Assembly: GCF_028389875.1 (NCBI RefSeq)
Contig: NC_084674.1
Span: forward strand, 7,101,501 to 7,165,500
DNA: 64,000 nucleotides
Reading direction: 5' to 3'
Source of the DNA: Rhea pennata
Taxonomy: Eukaryota; Chordata; Aves; Rheiformes; Rheidae
In this document: in pieces, positions 1 to 12,712 of the stretch
Layout: each line of letters starts with the position of its first letter
Position numbering within the stretch: the stretch's first letter is position 1
Translations under genes and position numbers: made by a program
The notes under the pieces: model-generated
Database searches by the model: none
Seen by the model: the letters and a program-made list of their open reading frames with translations, nothing else
What the model was told of the DNA's origin: nothing

Positions 1-3000
1 AAAGATTTAAAACATAATCCTATTGTAACAAAAATAAGCTTATTATCATAACCACCTTCTGGTATTTTCCATTGCATGTCTTTGTTCCTGCTATGATAGG
101 TACTTTGTGCCTGCCGAGAGGAATTGAAAATAAGTATATTTCTTAATCTATGTCAAAGGACCTGATCTTTCTGTGATTTAACCTATTAGGCTAAATTTTG
201 TTCTCCAGGAACAGATTTCCTGTTGTTTGTGTGGGTTGTTTTTATTTTTATAAGCTGTGAGCTCCATGGGTCTTTATTACTAGAATATATTTGAATATAC
301 TTCAAAAACACACACTAAGTTTCACTCTGTCGTTTTTAAGATGAAAGTTATTTTTTAATGTGAAATGACACCATGATTTCAAATGGAAGCTGATCAATGG
401 CTTGCTTGTTCTTAAGTCCAAACCTTTATAACTTTATCAAAAAGCTCAATAGTTGTCTGACTCAGACTGAAACTTTTCTTAATATCTAAAAATAATTCTG
501 AGTGATCAGTTTATCCAAGTTCAGGATGAACTGTCTCAGACTGCTCAAAATGCTCATGGAGCCAACCTTGCAGGTTGCCTACTGAAGACAGTGTGTGCCA
601 GAAATATTTATCATGAGTCTGCAATCTGTTCTTGCAGTGGGTATTTTGTTTATGGCAATAGCCTCATTGCAGCCAGCTAATGAACCAGAGATAAACGCAA
701 CACACTTTTATCCATATTTATTTTGTGTTTCAGTTCGTTCATACTTGCAAAGCAGATTTTAAATGGTAGCTGTGTGCAAAGCACCAGGTGTAAACTGCAG
801 TGCTTGTTGCAGAAATGAATGCCTGTATCCAATTTTCCTCAAAGACTCTGGAATAGTTCTCCTTTCAAATCCCAGAATGCTATTTCGGAGTGAGGTTTTA
901 CTATTTAGGCTGGCAGTCTGGTTGAAAAGCCAGCTCCTAGCCTAGCCGTTGGTAAATGGTAAAAAGATAGGTCTATTTGCCACTAACTCTTCCACTCATC
1001 ACCGAAGGAAGCCAGCGCACTGCCACCGTATTGCCTGGACACGTCCCTTGTCAGACAGCGTCTTGATGGTCACTTGGTATTCATTCAAACAAGATGGAAT
1101 AAGGTGTTGCTGGAGGGTTTGCTGCAGTGGCAATTAGACTTGCATCCCTGGCTCAGCCGTGATCCTTACCTGGGCTGAGCAGTGGCCACTTACGAGCGGA
1201 GCCGTGGGGGTATCGAGCTGGTGCCCGGCTGCTACCCCAGGCTGCCCCGGCAGAGACAGGGGCACAGAGGGAGGGACTTGCAAACGTCCTGACGCTTTCT
1301 CTCTGCCTTCTTTTCACACCTCCCACTTTTTCAGCATTTTCTGATGGTTTTGTTCTTCTGTAGCTATTGCTTCAGCTGGAAATATCTGCATACTTATGGA
1401 CTAGACTAAATAAAAGCCACAAAGCATGGCAGGCACGGACACAGTGCACCCACAGTTCAGGTTCCCTGTGCTCAAACCTGATCCAAGCGGCAGGGAGGCT
1501 CTCTGTTGATTTTGATGGGCTCCGTATTAGGCTAACTTGATGTGGTGGAGGAAACAAGGGAATTAGCTAAGCATGAATGAAAGTGCTTGAAAAATGTAGG
1601 TGTTTCCCCTAGAACTGACCGTCATGGCAATGCAGGGCAGTCGGTCAGCAGGATGATAGTGCTTGCTTTTCTCTGAGGGACAATGAAATTGCGAGGGAAG
1701 GGCAGGGGCATGCTGGAAAAAACTGTGCTTGAATGCGGAGGGCTGCCAGCCACAGATGAGCAAATAGATCAAGTGATATTGCCAGCTGTGCACTCCTCTC
1801 CCTCAAACGTTTCATTTATTCAACAACCTTTGTGAAGTCTGTGAGATGCATCTGCCCTGGCTCCTGCTTTCGAGTGGGAGCATGATGTTTTTTCAGGTTT
1901 GAGCTCTGGGGCTTTGCTTGCCTCCTCTGCCTTTGCTTTGCCTGCAAACAGCTTGGTAAGGCAGGACAAGAATCCTCACCCAGGCAGGCAGTGAGGCTGG
2001 AAGTGCATTTTGTGTCCGTCAGACATGATGCAAAGGGAGTAGGGAGTGAAGGGATGTGCACCAGCAAAAGTTCAGTTTAAGCTTTATGTCCTTCTGTTGG
2101 GGAGGATCTCCTTCTGCATTTCTGGTTCTTTTTGATGCAAGGATAAGTTGAAATGGAGGTAGAATACGGCATTACTCCTAGCTTGACTGATCCCCTTCAG
2201 ATGTGACTTAGCTTCAGTGGTGCTGGTCAGGTTATCGCAATTTATGATCCTAGAAGGCTGGAAGGATTTGCCTGAAAGATTATTAATAAAACTAGTAAGA
2301 AAAAGTGCACCTGAGATAAACAGGTCCTTGGAAACTTGACCGGCAGCGCTCAAATCCCACCCTGCAAGACACGTTGCCTACTCATCTGCAACGGTAGCAG
2401 AGAGTCCTTCCTCATCTGATGGTGGGGAGAGTGGCTTTGCTCGTGGAGGAGCTGCCTTTGCTACATCATTTCCCAAAGCACAGTTTGCTGCTTCATGTGT
2501 TGTGGGCACAGGGGGTCCAACCGGGTGTCAGGAGACACAGAGTGAGGCTTCACATTGCAAAACTAACTTCAGTCTCCTCTTGTAGACTCCCTTCTGAAAT
2601 GTGCTGAAGGCTGTGGGTGCATAACGTTAGAGATCATGAAACAGAGGTATGGTAAAAGTTATTTTAAAAGGAATAGTTAATTGTAGACAGTGGAGTACAG
2701 TAAGTTGCTCAGGTAAATTAATTTTATCTCTCACTTTAAAAAGCATCCTCCAACACAGACAGCTTGTTTAGACACCTCCATGAAGAAAGGGAATGTCTTC
2801 TGGATCTTCTTGCCAATAAAAACAATAAATGCATAGGTTTCCTATCACTTAAAACACTACATTATTTGGCCTGTCAAAATGCTTCAGCAGTCAAACCACA
2901 GGGATTTTTGACATCTTTGCCTCTTCACCTCCAATAAATGCTTAAAACCTACCATTCATTTCATGTGAATCCCTGAATGAATATAATACTCAGATTCAAT

Positions 3001-3261
3001 ACCCATTCCTTCAAGAATCAAGCAACGTACATTAAACAATTATTTGGTCAGGTAATTTGTATGTATTTAGTATCCTTAAGTCACTGATCTTACTCTTCAA
3101 TGGAGATATAATCTATTTTTTCCATTTCAAGAAGTAAATATGTTTTTCTACTGTTACAAATCTCAGGAAACAATTATTCTCCATTTCTCCCAAATGTGGC
3201 AGTGGGAGGGGGGCTATTGCATGAAACTATTGAGCAGAAATTGAAATTCGGGTAAGGCATA
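1..3261. other. Intergenic DNA, no gene seen
   Basis: AT-rich at both ends (1-700 and 2640-3260), with a more GC-balanced middle. The short ORFs in several frames overlap one another and have no recognisable domains. No repeat family or RNA gene was recognised. Confidence 0.6.
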
Positions 3262-3500
3262 ATGAAATTGTGGAACTCATAGCCGCAGGATGCTGTTGAA
3301 CCAAGGGAATAAAAAGCAATGAGAAATTAATAGAAGAAAAGTCCATTGGAGGCTATTAAATACATCCCTGCAGATTTCTAGCAGCTGGGGACATTGGATA
3401 ATTCACGGCCAAGCAGATAGTGTAAAAAATGGGACGCTGGTTACTGGACACTTTGGAGAGAGGCTACTAGGCTAGACGGAGATTAGTTCTGACCTAGATT
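3262..3500 (+). mobile_element. Degraded CR1-type LINE, 3' end fragment
   Basis: Successive blocks match the well-known amniote CR1 3' region in order and spacing: TGGAACTCATAGCCGCAGGA; AAGTCCATTGGAGGCTATTA; CAGCTGGGGACATTGGAT; then GGTTACTGGACACT, GGCTAGACGGA and TTCTGACCTAG. The last group corresponds to the typical 'gggctagatggacc...ggtctgaccc' end. It is heavily diverged and cut at both sides, so it is an old, inactive insertion in the sense direction. It carries no intact ORF. Confidence 0.78.
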
Positions 3501-6500
3501 GCAGACTTTTAAATGGCAGAAGAAAGAAATGATAAAGTATAAATGATTGTATGTAACTGTTTACTCTGGAGTGTGTTCCATGGCTTATAAAGCAGTATAA
3601 TAATTTTGAAACTCCACCCTCTTCTGAAAGCAGGCTCCAGTGCACGGTGTTGTAGGTTTGCCTCTCCTTCCTGTTTTTTTTGTCCTCTGTGTGTTGGTGT
3701 AGCCTTTGCAGTTGCAGCCATTTACAGGGACAGAAATCAGATTTACCTCCAATTTTTTTGGCGAGACCAGACATTTGTGCATAAACATAGCAGCACTCAA
3801 TAACTGCTGCCAATCGCACAGTTAATGATTGAAAAGATAGCGCAAACCATCCGTTTGTGTGCTGAGCTTTGGGCAAGGAGGCAGCTCTTTGGTGCACCGG
3901 GGTGGTGTGGCCAGGGATGCTGGGGCACAGCCGTGCCCTGCAGAGCCAGGCGAGGGGCGAAGCAGCCGCCGCTCGGTCTGGAGCAAGGCACTTGCTCAAA
4001 GCCGGCTCGTGAGCAGTTCCCGTAAATGGGCAACAAAGCAAGAAATGTCCCCAGCAATAATTCTTATCTAAGACATCCAGCAAAACTAGGAGCAGCGAAG
4101 CTAGCCAAGAGGCTGTGTGCTCCTTGGCACCTATCGATGGAGAATGCTGTCTTTTTCCCTGCCTCCTGCCTCTAGTGGTGGTTTTGTTAAGAAGGTAACA
4201 ATATGTCTTCAATATCATCCATTTGGTAGTGTCTAAGTCATGAAACAACCCCAAAAGTCCATGTTCCTAAGTGTTTCCTCTGCCCAAGGTCCACATGGTG
4301 ACTCTAGCCACCCAAATCCATGCTGCTCCTAGGAGATCTGGAGAGAGGGAGATTTTCTCCAGATGCCCCTCTCCTTCAGTCCTGTAGAGCTAATCCTCCA
4401 AGCTGGGTAATTCCAACTTCCCACAGTTTTTACTACCTTGTATTTGCAGATTTTTTTTTGATATCTAACATTTTTAGATTTTAGCTATAAAACACATCTT
4501 CCACTTGCACAGAGCTGCACTGGATCTGGATGTCTGATTTGGCCCACCTGCCAAAATGCCTTTTTTCTCCTCCTGCTGTCTTTAAGCAAAAGAAAACTTC
4601 CTTTGTTATAGCTGAGTTAACCTTGAGCTTGTAAGGATGTTAACCATGGGCTCACCCATATTCCCTGGGAATAGTATGATTGTGCAGTAGCAAGAATAGA
4701 CGGAACCCCTTTATCCTCTAGTCATTGCCATTCCCTTGTGCTGTGTATCCTTACTGAACTATCTCCACTTGTTCTTCATTCAAAACTTCTCCACAAATGT
4801 TGATGTAACTTCCACACAGAAGTGCACTGAAGGCTATTTTATATGAACAGAGAAAGCCAAGAGAAAAATGATGTCTTTAATCCTTTAGACATCCATATGA
4901 CCAGTAAAGCTGTGCTGTTGTAAGTGTGCCATGCAGCTGAATGCCAGGTCCATAGAAGTAGAGGCAAGAATTTAGTTTCTGTAGTCTAGGGATACTCCCA
5001 GGGCTGCTTGTGATGGCACAGTTTGGCTGGCACAGATCACCAAACCTGGGGGCCTGTGCTCCATCTGAGTGCCATTCAGCACTGGCTTGGGTCCTACCAG
5101 CCAGCCTGGGCGTCAGGGGCACTCACAGATCAAAATGTCAACTGCCTGAGCAGGATAGCTGAAGATAATTTTACTTGCACTGATCTGTTGTGCAGGAGTG
5201 CCAAGCTGTGGTGGTTGAAGAAGGTCAGCCTGATAACCAGCAGTCAAATGGGATGAGAAAACCCATTTCTTAGGCCCATGCTATTGAGATCCAAATTCTG
5301 CCAGTGCTTTACACCTGCCTGACTCACCCAGGACAGTTTGGCCTCCCTTTTTACAATGGAATACACTTTTTGCTTTGACCTGCTGTCTGGGCAAAGGCCA
5401 GATCTGGCCCTTATCTCCCGGTTGGCCCCTCTGCTAGAGCAGCCAGCACAGCAGAGTTTGCTCTTCCAGTAAGGCAGCAACATGAGGGCAACCCCAAGCC
5501 CTTGTGCATGGCTGCAGGGAGGCCCTGTCACCATTATGCCCATGGTGAAGACTCTTGTTGGGAGGACAAATCTGTCCAGCCTGCTGCCTCTTGGAGGAGG
5601 AAGAGCTACGCCCAAGTATAGCTGTGCGCATAGCTGAGGCCAAGCTCACAGCTGTCACCTTTGCAGCTTGCAAAGCCCAAAAGTAGTGTGCAGCCCCACC
5701 ACCAGCTGGACCACTCTGCAAAGCTCACCCCCCGGCTGATCGAATAATGTCTAGTAAAGACTGTGCGAGGGAGAAGCAGCCACAGTGCAGAAAGCATTTT
5801 GTCCATCAATTACCCCCAATTCTTCATCCAGAAAGATTAAGGGCTGTTTGTTTGCAGTTATGTGTAATGTCATGCTCTGTTTGTCATCTTAATAGCTCTC
5901 CTGGGATCATAAGACATGCTTAAATGTTACAATGCCACCTTCCAGAAAACAGTCTACTAAAACTAATTAATAGTGCACCCCAGTTAACACATGCAAACTT
6001 GGCATTATTAGTCTAATTAAAAGGATTTTAACACTCTGAGTTCCCTTCTCTCTCCCCCTCACAGAAATCAACATATGCAAGTCAAGTAAATTAAATCCAT
6101 TAATCACCACTGGTACAAACGATATAGGTTCCTGTAAAATGGGCTCATTGCTGAAGAGAGACACTAACAGGCCTCATTATGTTTAATTTTGTTTTTTAGC
6201 TAAGGATAATAAATACAAATTGTAACATCACAATAAAATATTTAATTATTCACGAATTTGGTAAGAAACATAATTAGCTTACTGGTATGTGTCTTCATTT
6301 GAGTGAGAATGAGTACAATTTAGGAGCTCGACGATTTCTAGATAAAGGTTGAAAATGAGAATTTTCCAGAATTTTATTGCTTAAGCCTGAAGATAATAAG
6401 CCCATTCTCATTTTCTCCATCACCTCCCATAGAGAAAGCCCTACAGAAAACCTAATTCTGGCGGTTTAACAACATATCGCATGTACCCTGAGCTGTCCTG

Positions 6501-8036
6501 CCCATGAACAGGTTCTGGGCTGGTATCTTCATTCATGAAGAGACACTGAAAAGTGAGGGATGATATTATTTCCAGAGATGCTACTGTAGCAACCCCAAAG
6601 AACAAGCTTGTCAATGTTTTGACCTTAACATTGATGGATTTTTAATTTGCTGGGGATGGACACTCTGTTTTGGAATTTATGGCTAATTTGAAACTCGAGG
6701 GTTTCCATTCAGCTAAATGAAAGGTAAAACATAGTTTGAGGAGATGCATGGAGCACCACAAGCTGCTTGGGCTAGCTATGCTTGTGATGGCCTGGGGAGC
6801 AGAGTTTACCCCCTCCATGTCCCAACCCATCTCCAGCCTTGGATATGAGCCTGGCCACAATAAAAATTGCCATAGTGCTTTAGGAGGAGCTGCTGGTGGA
6901 CGGTCCAGACCTGCTCCACCTAGATTGCATGACCAAGAACTAAAGCCAAGGCATCTGCATGGCCTCTTCTCCTTCTGGCGAGGTGCGGGCATGGGCTGGC
7001 TTGCCAACAGGTTAAATTCGTGTGAGTCCAGGCTTCGCCATGGGCAGCTGTGCCCCGTGCAGGTGCTGTACTGCTGTGGCTCAGTGCTGCAGGAGCTACA
7101 TTTTGTGCACTGCGAGGAGATAACTGTGCAATTTAGCTGCTGCTCTTTGCTTTCATGGCACATTAATTTTATTTATTTTATGTCTTATTGCACATATTTA
7201 GGTGACAGATGTATATGCTCCTTAATTTCTTCCTCATTACCTTATGAAATCGTAGCTGCATTTTGACAGCTTTCAGACAAAGATAAAAGAAGAGAGAAAA
7301 ACTTCAAACATATGGAAATTTGAAGAGACCCTGGACTGACTCTTGACAGGGAGATCATTGAACATGTACTTAGAGGAATTAGTTAAGACTGGTGGCCTTT
7401 GAGTTCATGGTGTCTGAATGCAGATGTAAGGGGATGCATTGCTCACACAGTCACGATCCCAGCTTTCGATTGCTGTGTAGCGTACGGGAGCGAAGGAAGC
7501 TTAAGTGTGGATTAATGCTCTCAACAGATGAATCTGAAAATGTATTTCCAGTGCACTTGCCGTGTACTTCTCCAATGTAACCTTTGCTTAAAAAAAAAAT
7601 CAAAAAAAAACTAGGTTGGCTCAACACTTGAATAAAGATGTGAATAGTACAATCCAAGTTTACTTTGTAATGTAATTAACAGTGGGAAGATTGATTGCTT
7701 TAGCAGAATATACTGTCTTATGCACTACAAAGGAAACAGGACCTTTATGCCATGGTTAAGAAAAATGCTAAACCCTGCATTTTTGCTCATTCTGAATTAT
7801 TTTGATATTGCTTACCCTACCTATATTATTTACCCTGCCACACTGTCTTCTTCACCATTTCCCAGTCCTAAACAGATTTTCAAAGTATTCTCTAAAGCCT
7901 GAATTATATTGTCTTTCTGAAGGAGGCTTTTGAATTAGTGTGAATATAAATTTGCAATCAACATTATGTATGTGGTGCGACTGTTATTTCTTCCTCCACT
8001 AATTCTTCTAACCAAGATTTACTGTCTTGATGGGAC
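3501..8036. other. Intergenic DNA, no gene seen
   Basis: The longest open frames here (3472-4254 minus, 6736-7266 plus, 6642-7163 minus) overlap other frames or the CR1 relic. They lack recognisable domains and have no splice-site context. At 5935-6310 there is an AT-rich block with several TAAT cores. No RNA gene was recognised. Confidence 0.55.
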
Positions 8037-8058
8037 TTTTTTTTTTTTTTTTTTTTTT
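8037..8058. repeat. Poly-T tract, 22 bp
   Basis: Uninterrupted run of T followed by AATAAATTATATATAACATG. It could be a simple repeat or the tail of a minus-strand retroposon. No flanking target-site duplication was recognised. Confidence 0.9.
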
Positions 8059-11000
8059 AATAAATTATATATAACATGAACTAGATTGTTCACATGGCAC
8101 TAGGGCCATGGAGGCTTATTAATCACTGGTTTAAATCCCAGAGTAGCCAGTCATCCTAATTAATGATTCAGTGATGAACTTCACTCTGGCGGTGGCAGCA
8201 GAACCAAGCTATAGCCTGTCTCAGCTGGTAGTGCCCAAGCGTTGTACAAAACCGGGGCAGTGCTTGGAGCCAGCACAGCGAGAAGGGGCTGCCACTACCC
8301 AGATGGCTACGTGCCATTAGCAGGGCTCATGAAAAGGTGTCTCCTGCTGATCCTGCTCGCGTTGTCCCCTCGAAAATCTGCTCAGTGCGTGCCGAGCCTG
8401 CAGCCTTCACCGGTGCACGGTACCGGAGGTCTCCTCTGCACCTAACCTGCAGTTCCCCAGGCTTCATGCACAGGAATAAAGCAATTTCAGTGCAAGCTCA
8501 TGCATAGCTAAGGCTTGTAGAATCGAAGCGCATTCTCATAATAGGAAATTCTTAAATCATAATCCTATTACTCAAACGGATTTACCTGCTCTTCAGGGGT
8601 GCATTAATTTTGCGTTTCATTTATCTGTGCTTACAAAGCAAATAGTTCACACTCTTTCAGTGCTTTTTTGCTGAAATGTTTTAGCTTGGAAATGCTTTTT
8701 ATCCCCTACAAAAGCCAAGGAGAGGATGTTGTCTTTGGTTTTGCTGTAGGTGGGATTGTTTATTATATATTGGCAGGAAACTCCACTGGAAAATTGTTTC
8801 ATAGTGCCTTAGAGAATAAGAAACACACTCATGCCCTAGATTAGCAAAGGACTAAGTTACAGACTTCTTTGCTTTCTGCAGTCTGGAAATTAATTAATTA
8901 GGTGGTCTTGAAAGCTTGAACTTTGCTGCCTTCAGGGACAGTGGGATTTTCTTGTTTAAAGGCTAATTCTTGCAGGAGAAAGTTAGCCAGAACATAATTT
9001 GAGCATGTGGAAACTCTGTGGAGTTTTGAAGTTGGGTCACTGATTTGGGCTTTAAGTTTCTGTTAACTTTTGTTACAATTGGCTTAACCATGAGAGCTCT
9101 ACGGGCTGCACTCACCTAATTCTTAATGCCAAATCAGGGCCTTAGTAACAGTAAATAATTTTTACTCTTATTGATTTCTACCCTGGATACTGGGAGCTGG
9201 GGAATTTTAGCATATGTAATTTGAATTATTTCATGAAACATTTAATAAGGGCCTATTTCACTCTACTAAGGCAAGTTGATATTAGAAGGATGATGTTATG
9301 GTTAATATAAATCATAATTATTACCAGGTGTATCAGTGAAGTGGGAAATTGTGCTAAAAATGTAAGTTTTGCTCCATTTCATATTGAAATATTACCTTGC
9401 AGTCTGACAGCCATTAATCTCCGTTATAGGAGTGTTATTCTTTATTTTGGTGAATTATAGCTAAGACATAGCATGGCATAAATTATCAGGCTACAGGAGC
9501 CCGCTTTGCCTCGATAAGGTGGACGAGGATGATTCCTGATGGTGAGAAGCTCCAAGCCTTCCACCACAACCACACAGTGCCTCCCCCCAGTGCCACCCAG
9601 CCTCAGGGGTGCTTCAGCTCACAGGTAGCCAAAGGTTTGGCAGCTTCTCCAGGATACATCTAAACTTGTGCCGGTCTTTGAGGCGCTCAGAGCTCTTACT
9701 GGGCTGCGCACTGTAGGGATTTGTGGGTCAGGTGGTTCTCCTTGCCCGTTAGCGTTGCTCAATCCTCTCTAGAGGAGAGGCTGCTCTTCTAGGTGCATGC
9801 CGAAACATCAGAGCTATAAAGTCATAACGGTTTTTGGTTTGTAAGCAGAAGAGGCAATTAAACCTGTTTTCCACTACTAAATTATTCAATGAATAGGTGT
9901 GCTACCTTTCAGTTTTTTGAGACAAGTCCCCACATGTGCTTTCAGTTGAGTAGTTTTGGTGAGTCCCACTCAATTTACAGTTAATCCTGCTCCGAAGATA
10001 CTCATTCTCTCCATGAATTTGTGAATATTCAGAATATTCTTTGCTTTCAATAAATGATGTCTTTCTATATCTAAATGATACCTCCCCTCCTCTTCTCAGA
10101 CACTTCAGGCCACTACTCCAAATCAATGTAATCACGTAACTCATCAGAACTGCGTTATAAAAAGCATTACAGGATTGGCTGTCAGCACACCATTGCCTGC
10201 TACATAAAGCTTAAGTCTAGACAGGTAGATCACAGGTACTCTCTGTGTAGTACCTGTATCTCTCATTTTGTTGAAGTTCAGCTCCTTGTCCAAAAGCCCT
10301 GAGGCCTCTTTGAACCTTTTTATTGATGGTGCGAGCAGAACTTCACTGAAGCCTCTTTATTAAATCTACCCTCACATTTGTTCTGCACACTTCATCTTTG
10401 ACACCTTCCAGAGACAAGATGAATGGTTTTGACAGCGTAACTGAGGGACAGACCAGAGAGAAATCTGTCTGCCTTAGTGACCATTTTTAATTTTCATTCT
10501 GCCGTCTGTAGGCTGCCTTCGAAAGGGGCTGGAGCAGATATATCTGCGTCTTGGCATCTCTGGTCTCTTCATTTGCAAAAAGCAATACTGCAAGAGTTAG
10601 AAGTGCACAGCAAAGCTGAAACGTTGCCTGCAAAAATGATGATAACAGCAAATGGGAAACCATTTAATACTAAATGTGTTGGTTAGTTTGACAGCGTTTT
10701 GAGAATTTTGCCAAATCCAAAATGTATTCTTTGATAGCGCAGAATCGGCAGAAAAGACCGGCGCCAGCTGAATTGCCATACTTATGTTCAAAGAAATTGC
10801 TGCAAAAGATGTAAGTGGCATTGCACTTAGGGGTTTGCTAGGAGCACGTGAAAGTGATATTGAGCTGCCCTTTACTGAAGCTTAGGGGGAAGTGAAATTA
10901 AATGCATCCCCTGAAAGCTGGTGACTCAAGTGGTGCTTGCAACCTCATGAGTAATTTACCTGGTCAAATTTGATTTGCATAGGGATGCAATTTTATATGG

Positions 11001-11159
11001 CTACCTTCAGATGATTGCTAAATAATTATTGGCATGCTCCTCACTTTACCATCTGGTGTATTACTACATGGAAGCCTTATTTCTCCTCAAAAAGTGTTGA
11101 ACTGAAAGTGGTTTTACAAGGACTGTTACCATTTGATAGCGGTAAATAGTGCACCACAA
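8059..11159. other. Intergenic DNA, no gene seen
   Basis: AT-rich, CpG-poor DNA with many TAAT/ATTA cores (for example 9250-9450), which would suit a conserved non-coding block but prove nothing. A more GC-rich part lies at 9490-9790. No coding region was recognised. Confidence 0.55.
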
Positions 11160-11570
11160 ACATTTCTCTCCCTGCCATTTTCTGGACTCCTAAAAGAAAT
11201 CTAGTGTCTCCGCCAGAAAGAACAGATGTGAGAAAATTACAAAACGGGTGCCAAGCGTTATGAATTAACTCTGCCGGTCAGATGTTCGGCGCCCCCGCTG
11301 ATTGCGTGCTAATCGTAGGGTAGAGTAAATCAATCATTACCCTCGCGCAGCATATCTAGGTAGACTGTGGAAAGCCACTTGATTAATACGCACATCCTCA
11401 CCTAGACGATGGTTAGCTCTGCAACTCATGGTTAAACTGAAAGCGGAAAGAATTGCTTTTTAATAACTTTGATAATAACCCTTCTGATAGCTCCATTTAG
11501 GCATCGTTATTGAATAATAGTCTGTGCATGTCATCAAGGCGCCCGACATTGGAACAGAAAATGCACAAAT
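11160..11570. promoter_or_regulatory. Candidate conserved non-coding element with PBX/HOX-like site
   Basis: In otherwise CpG-poor DNA this block keeps many CpGs (around 11271-11290 and 11342-11350) next to AT-rich homeodomain-type cores. One is ATCAATCA at 11329-11336, whose complement TGATTGAT is the classic PBX-HOX composite core. Others are TTGATTAAT near 11380 and GTTATTGAATAATAG near 11506. It has no ORF of note. Retained CpGs plus clustered TF-like cores suggest an enhancer, but this is inference from composition only. Confidence 0.3.
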
Positions 11571-12690
11571 ATCTTGGTCATGCCACTGATCAAAACAAGA
11601 GACAAATCCTCCACTGGGGAAAATTAACATGGTTCCCTTGATATTAACGGAGCAGGGTGGAATTTCTAATCAGACACCAAACCAAAATAGTGCTTAAAAA
11701 TTTGATGGGGGAAAAAAAAGTGCCTTCTAAGAGCCAGAGGGGTGAAAGATTTCCAGCCGTTTATCACAGCTGCCATTGTGGCAAATGAAAGCAGATCTGT
11801 AGAGACTGTTGTTACACACACAAACAGGGGAAAAAAAGTAGAATATTACCGCACAACTCAGAGCACCTTGTGCAAAGAGCTGGGCTCCTTCCCGGAGTAC
11901 GCTGCTGCACTATGTCAGCTCAGCAGGGCCAGCATCCGTAATGCCACAGTGAATTGCAGCAACTGCTGATTTTCTGGTGCATGACAGACCAGATCTGAGC
12001 TTGCTCCCAACAGCGGGAATGTCTCTGCTGATTTAGGTGGGAACAAGCCTGTGCCCAGCATGAGTTAGCTAATACTACTAACACAGTTAGCATAGCCTCG
12101 CCCATGCATGGCATGTGAAATGCCCATTTCATAGAGGCCTTTGTTTATTTTTTCCACCATTAAACCAATTACTAGCTAATCATTTCATATACAATAACAC
12201 AATATGACATTACTAGATCTCATCCATGAAAACCCTTTCTGTATAACAGCCTTGGTGTAATTTCATTTGTAGGAATAACAAACAAATCTAACAGTAAAAC
12301 TGATGTTAATGAAAGCCAAAGGAAGGCAAATAAATGTCTCCCATGTTCAATGAAGTGTTAAATGATGAAAGTTATATTCAAATGTACAGCTCTAACATGA
12401 AACTAGAAGGAATCTTTACGCATTGTAGCCAGAAAAGAGAACTAAAATTTTATGATCATATTATTGGCTGCTTCTGTCAAATTAACACCTTGTGGTCCCA
12501 GGAAAGGTCCTTTCCTTCTTGCTCTGATTGCCTGTGGTTTCTGGGCTGGATGTCCTCGCTGCAGGATGGGGGCCCTTGGAGCACCAAGTCTTGAGCTTCA
12601 TCACTGACCTCCCGTGCACGTCACTTGGTCAGTGCCTCTGCTGCCTCCTGTTTCCTGAGATGTCTTAAGGGGGTATTTAGCAAAGATACC

Positions 12691-12712
12691 TACATACATA
12701 CATACGTACATA
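12691..12712. repeat. Short (TACA)n microsatellite
   Basis: About five and a half units of a tetranucleotide with one A-to-G change. Short and imperfect. Confidence 0.85.

Noticed and set aside
3472..4254. A 260-codon open frame on the minus strand
   Set aside because: It starts inside the intergenic flank and runs into the antisense of a CR1 relic. It has no recognisable domain, overlaps several other open frames, and shows no promoter or splice context.
6642..7266. Overlapping open frames of 173 and 176 codons on opposite strands
   Set aside because: They are mirror images over the same GC-balanced patch, which is typical of chance stop-free sequence. Neither has recognisable domains.
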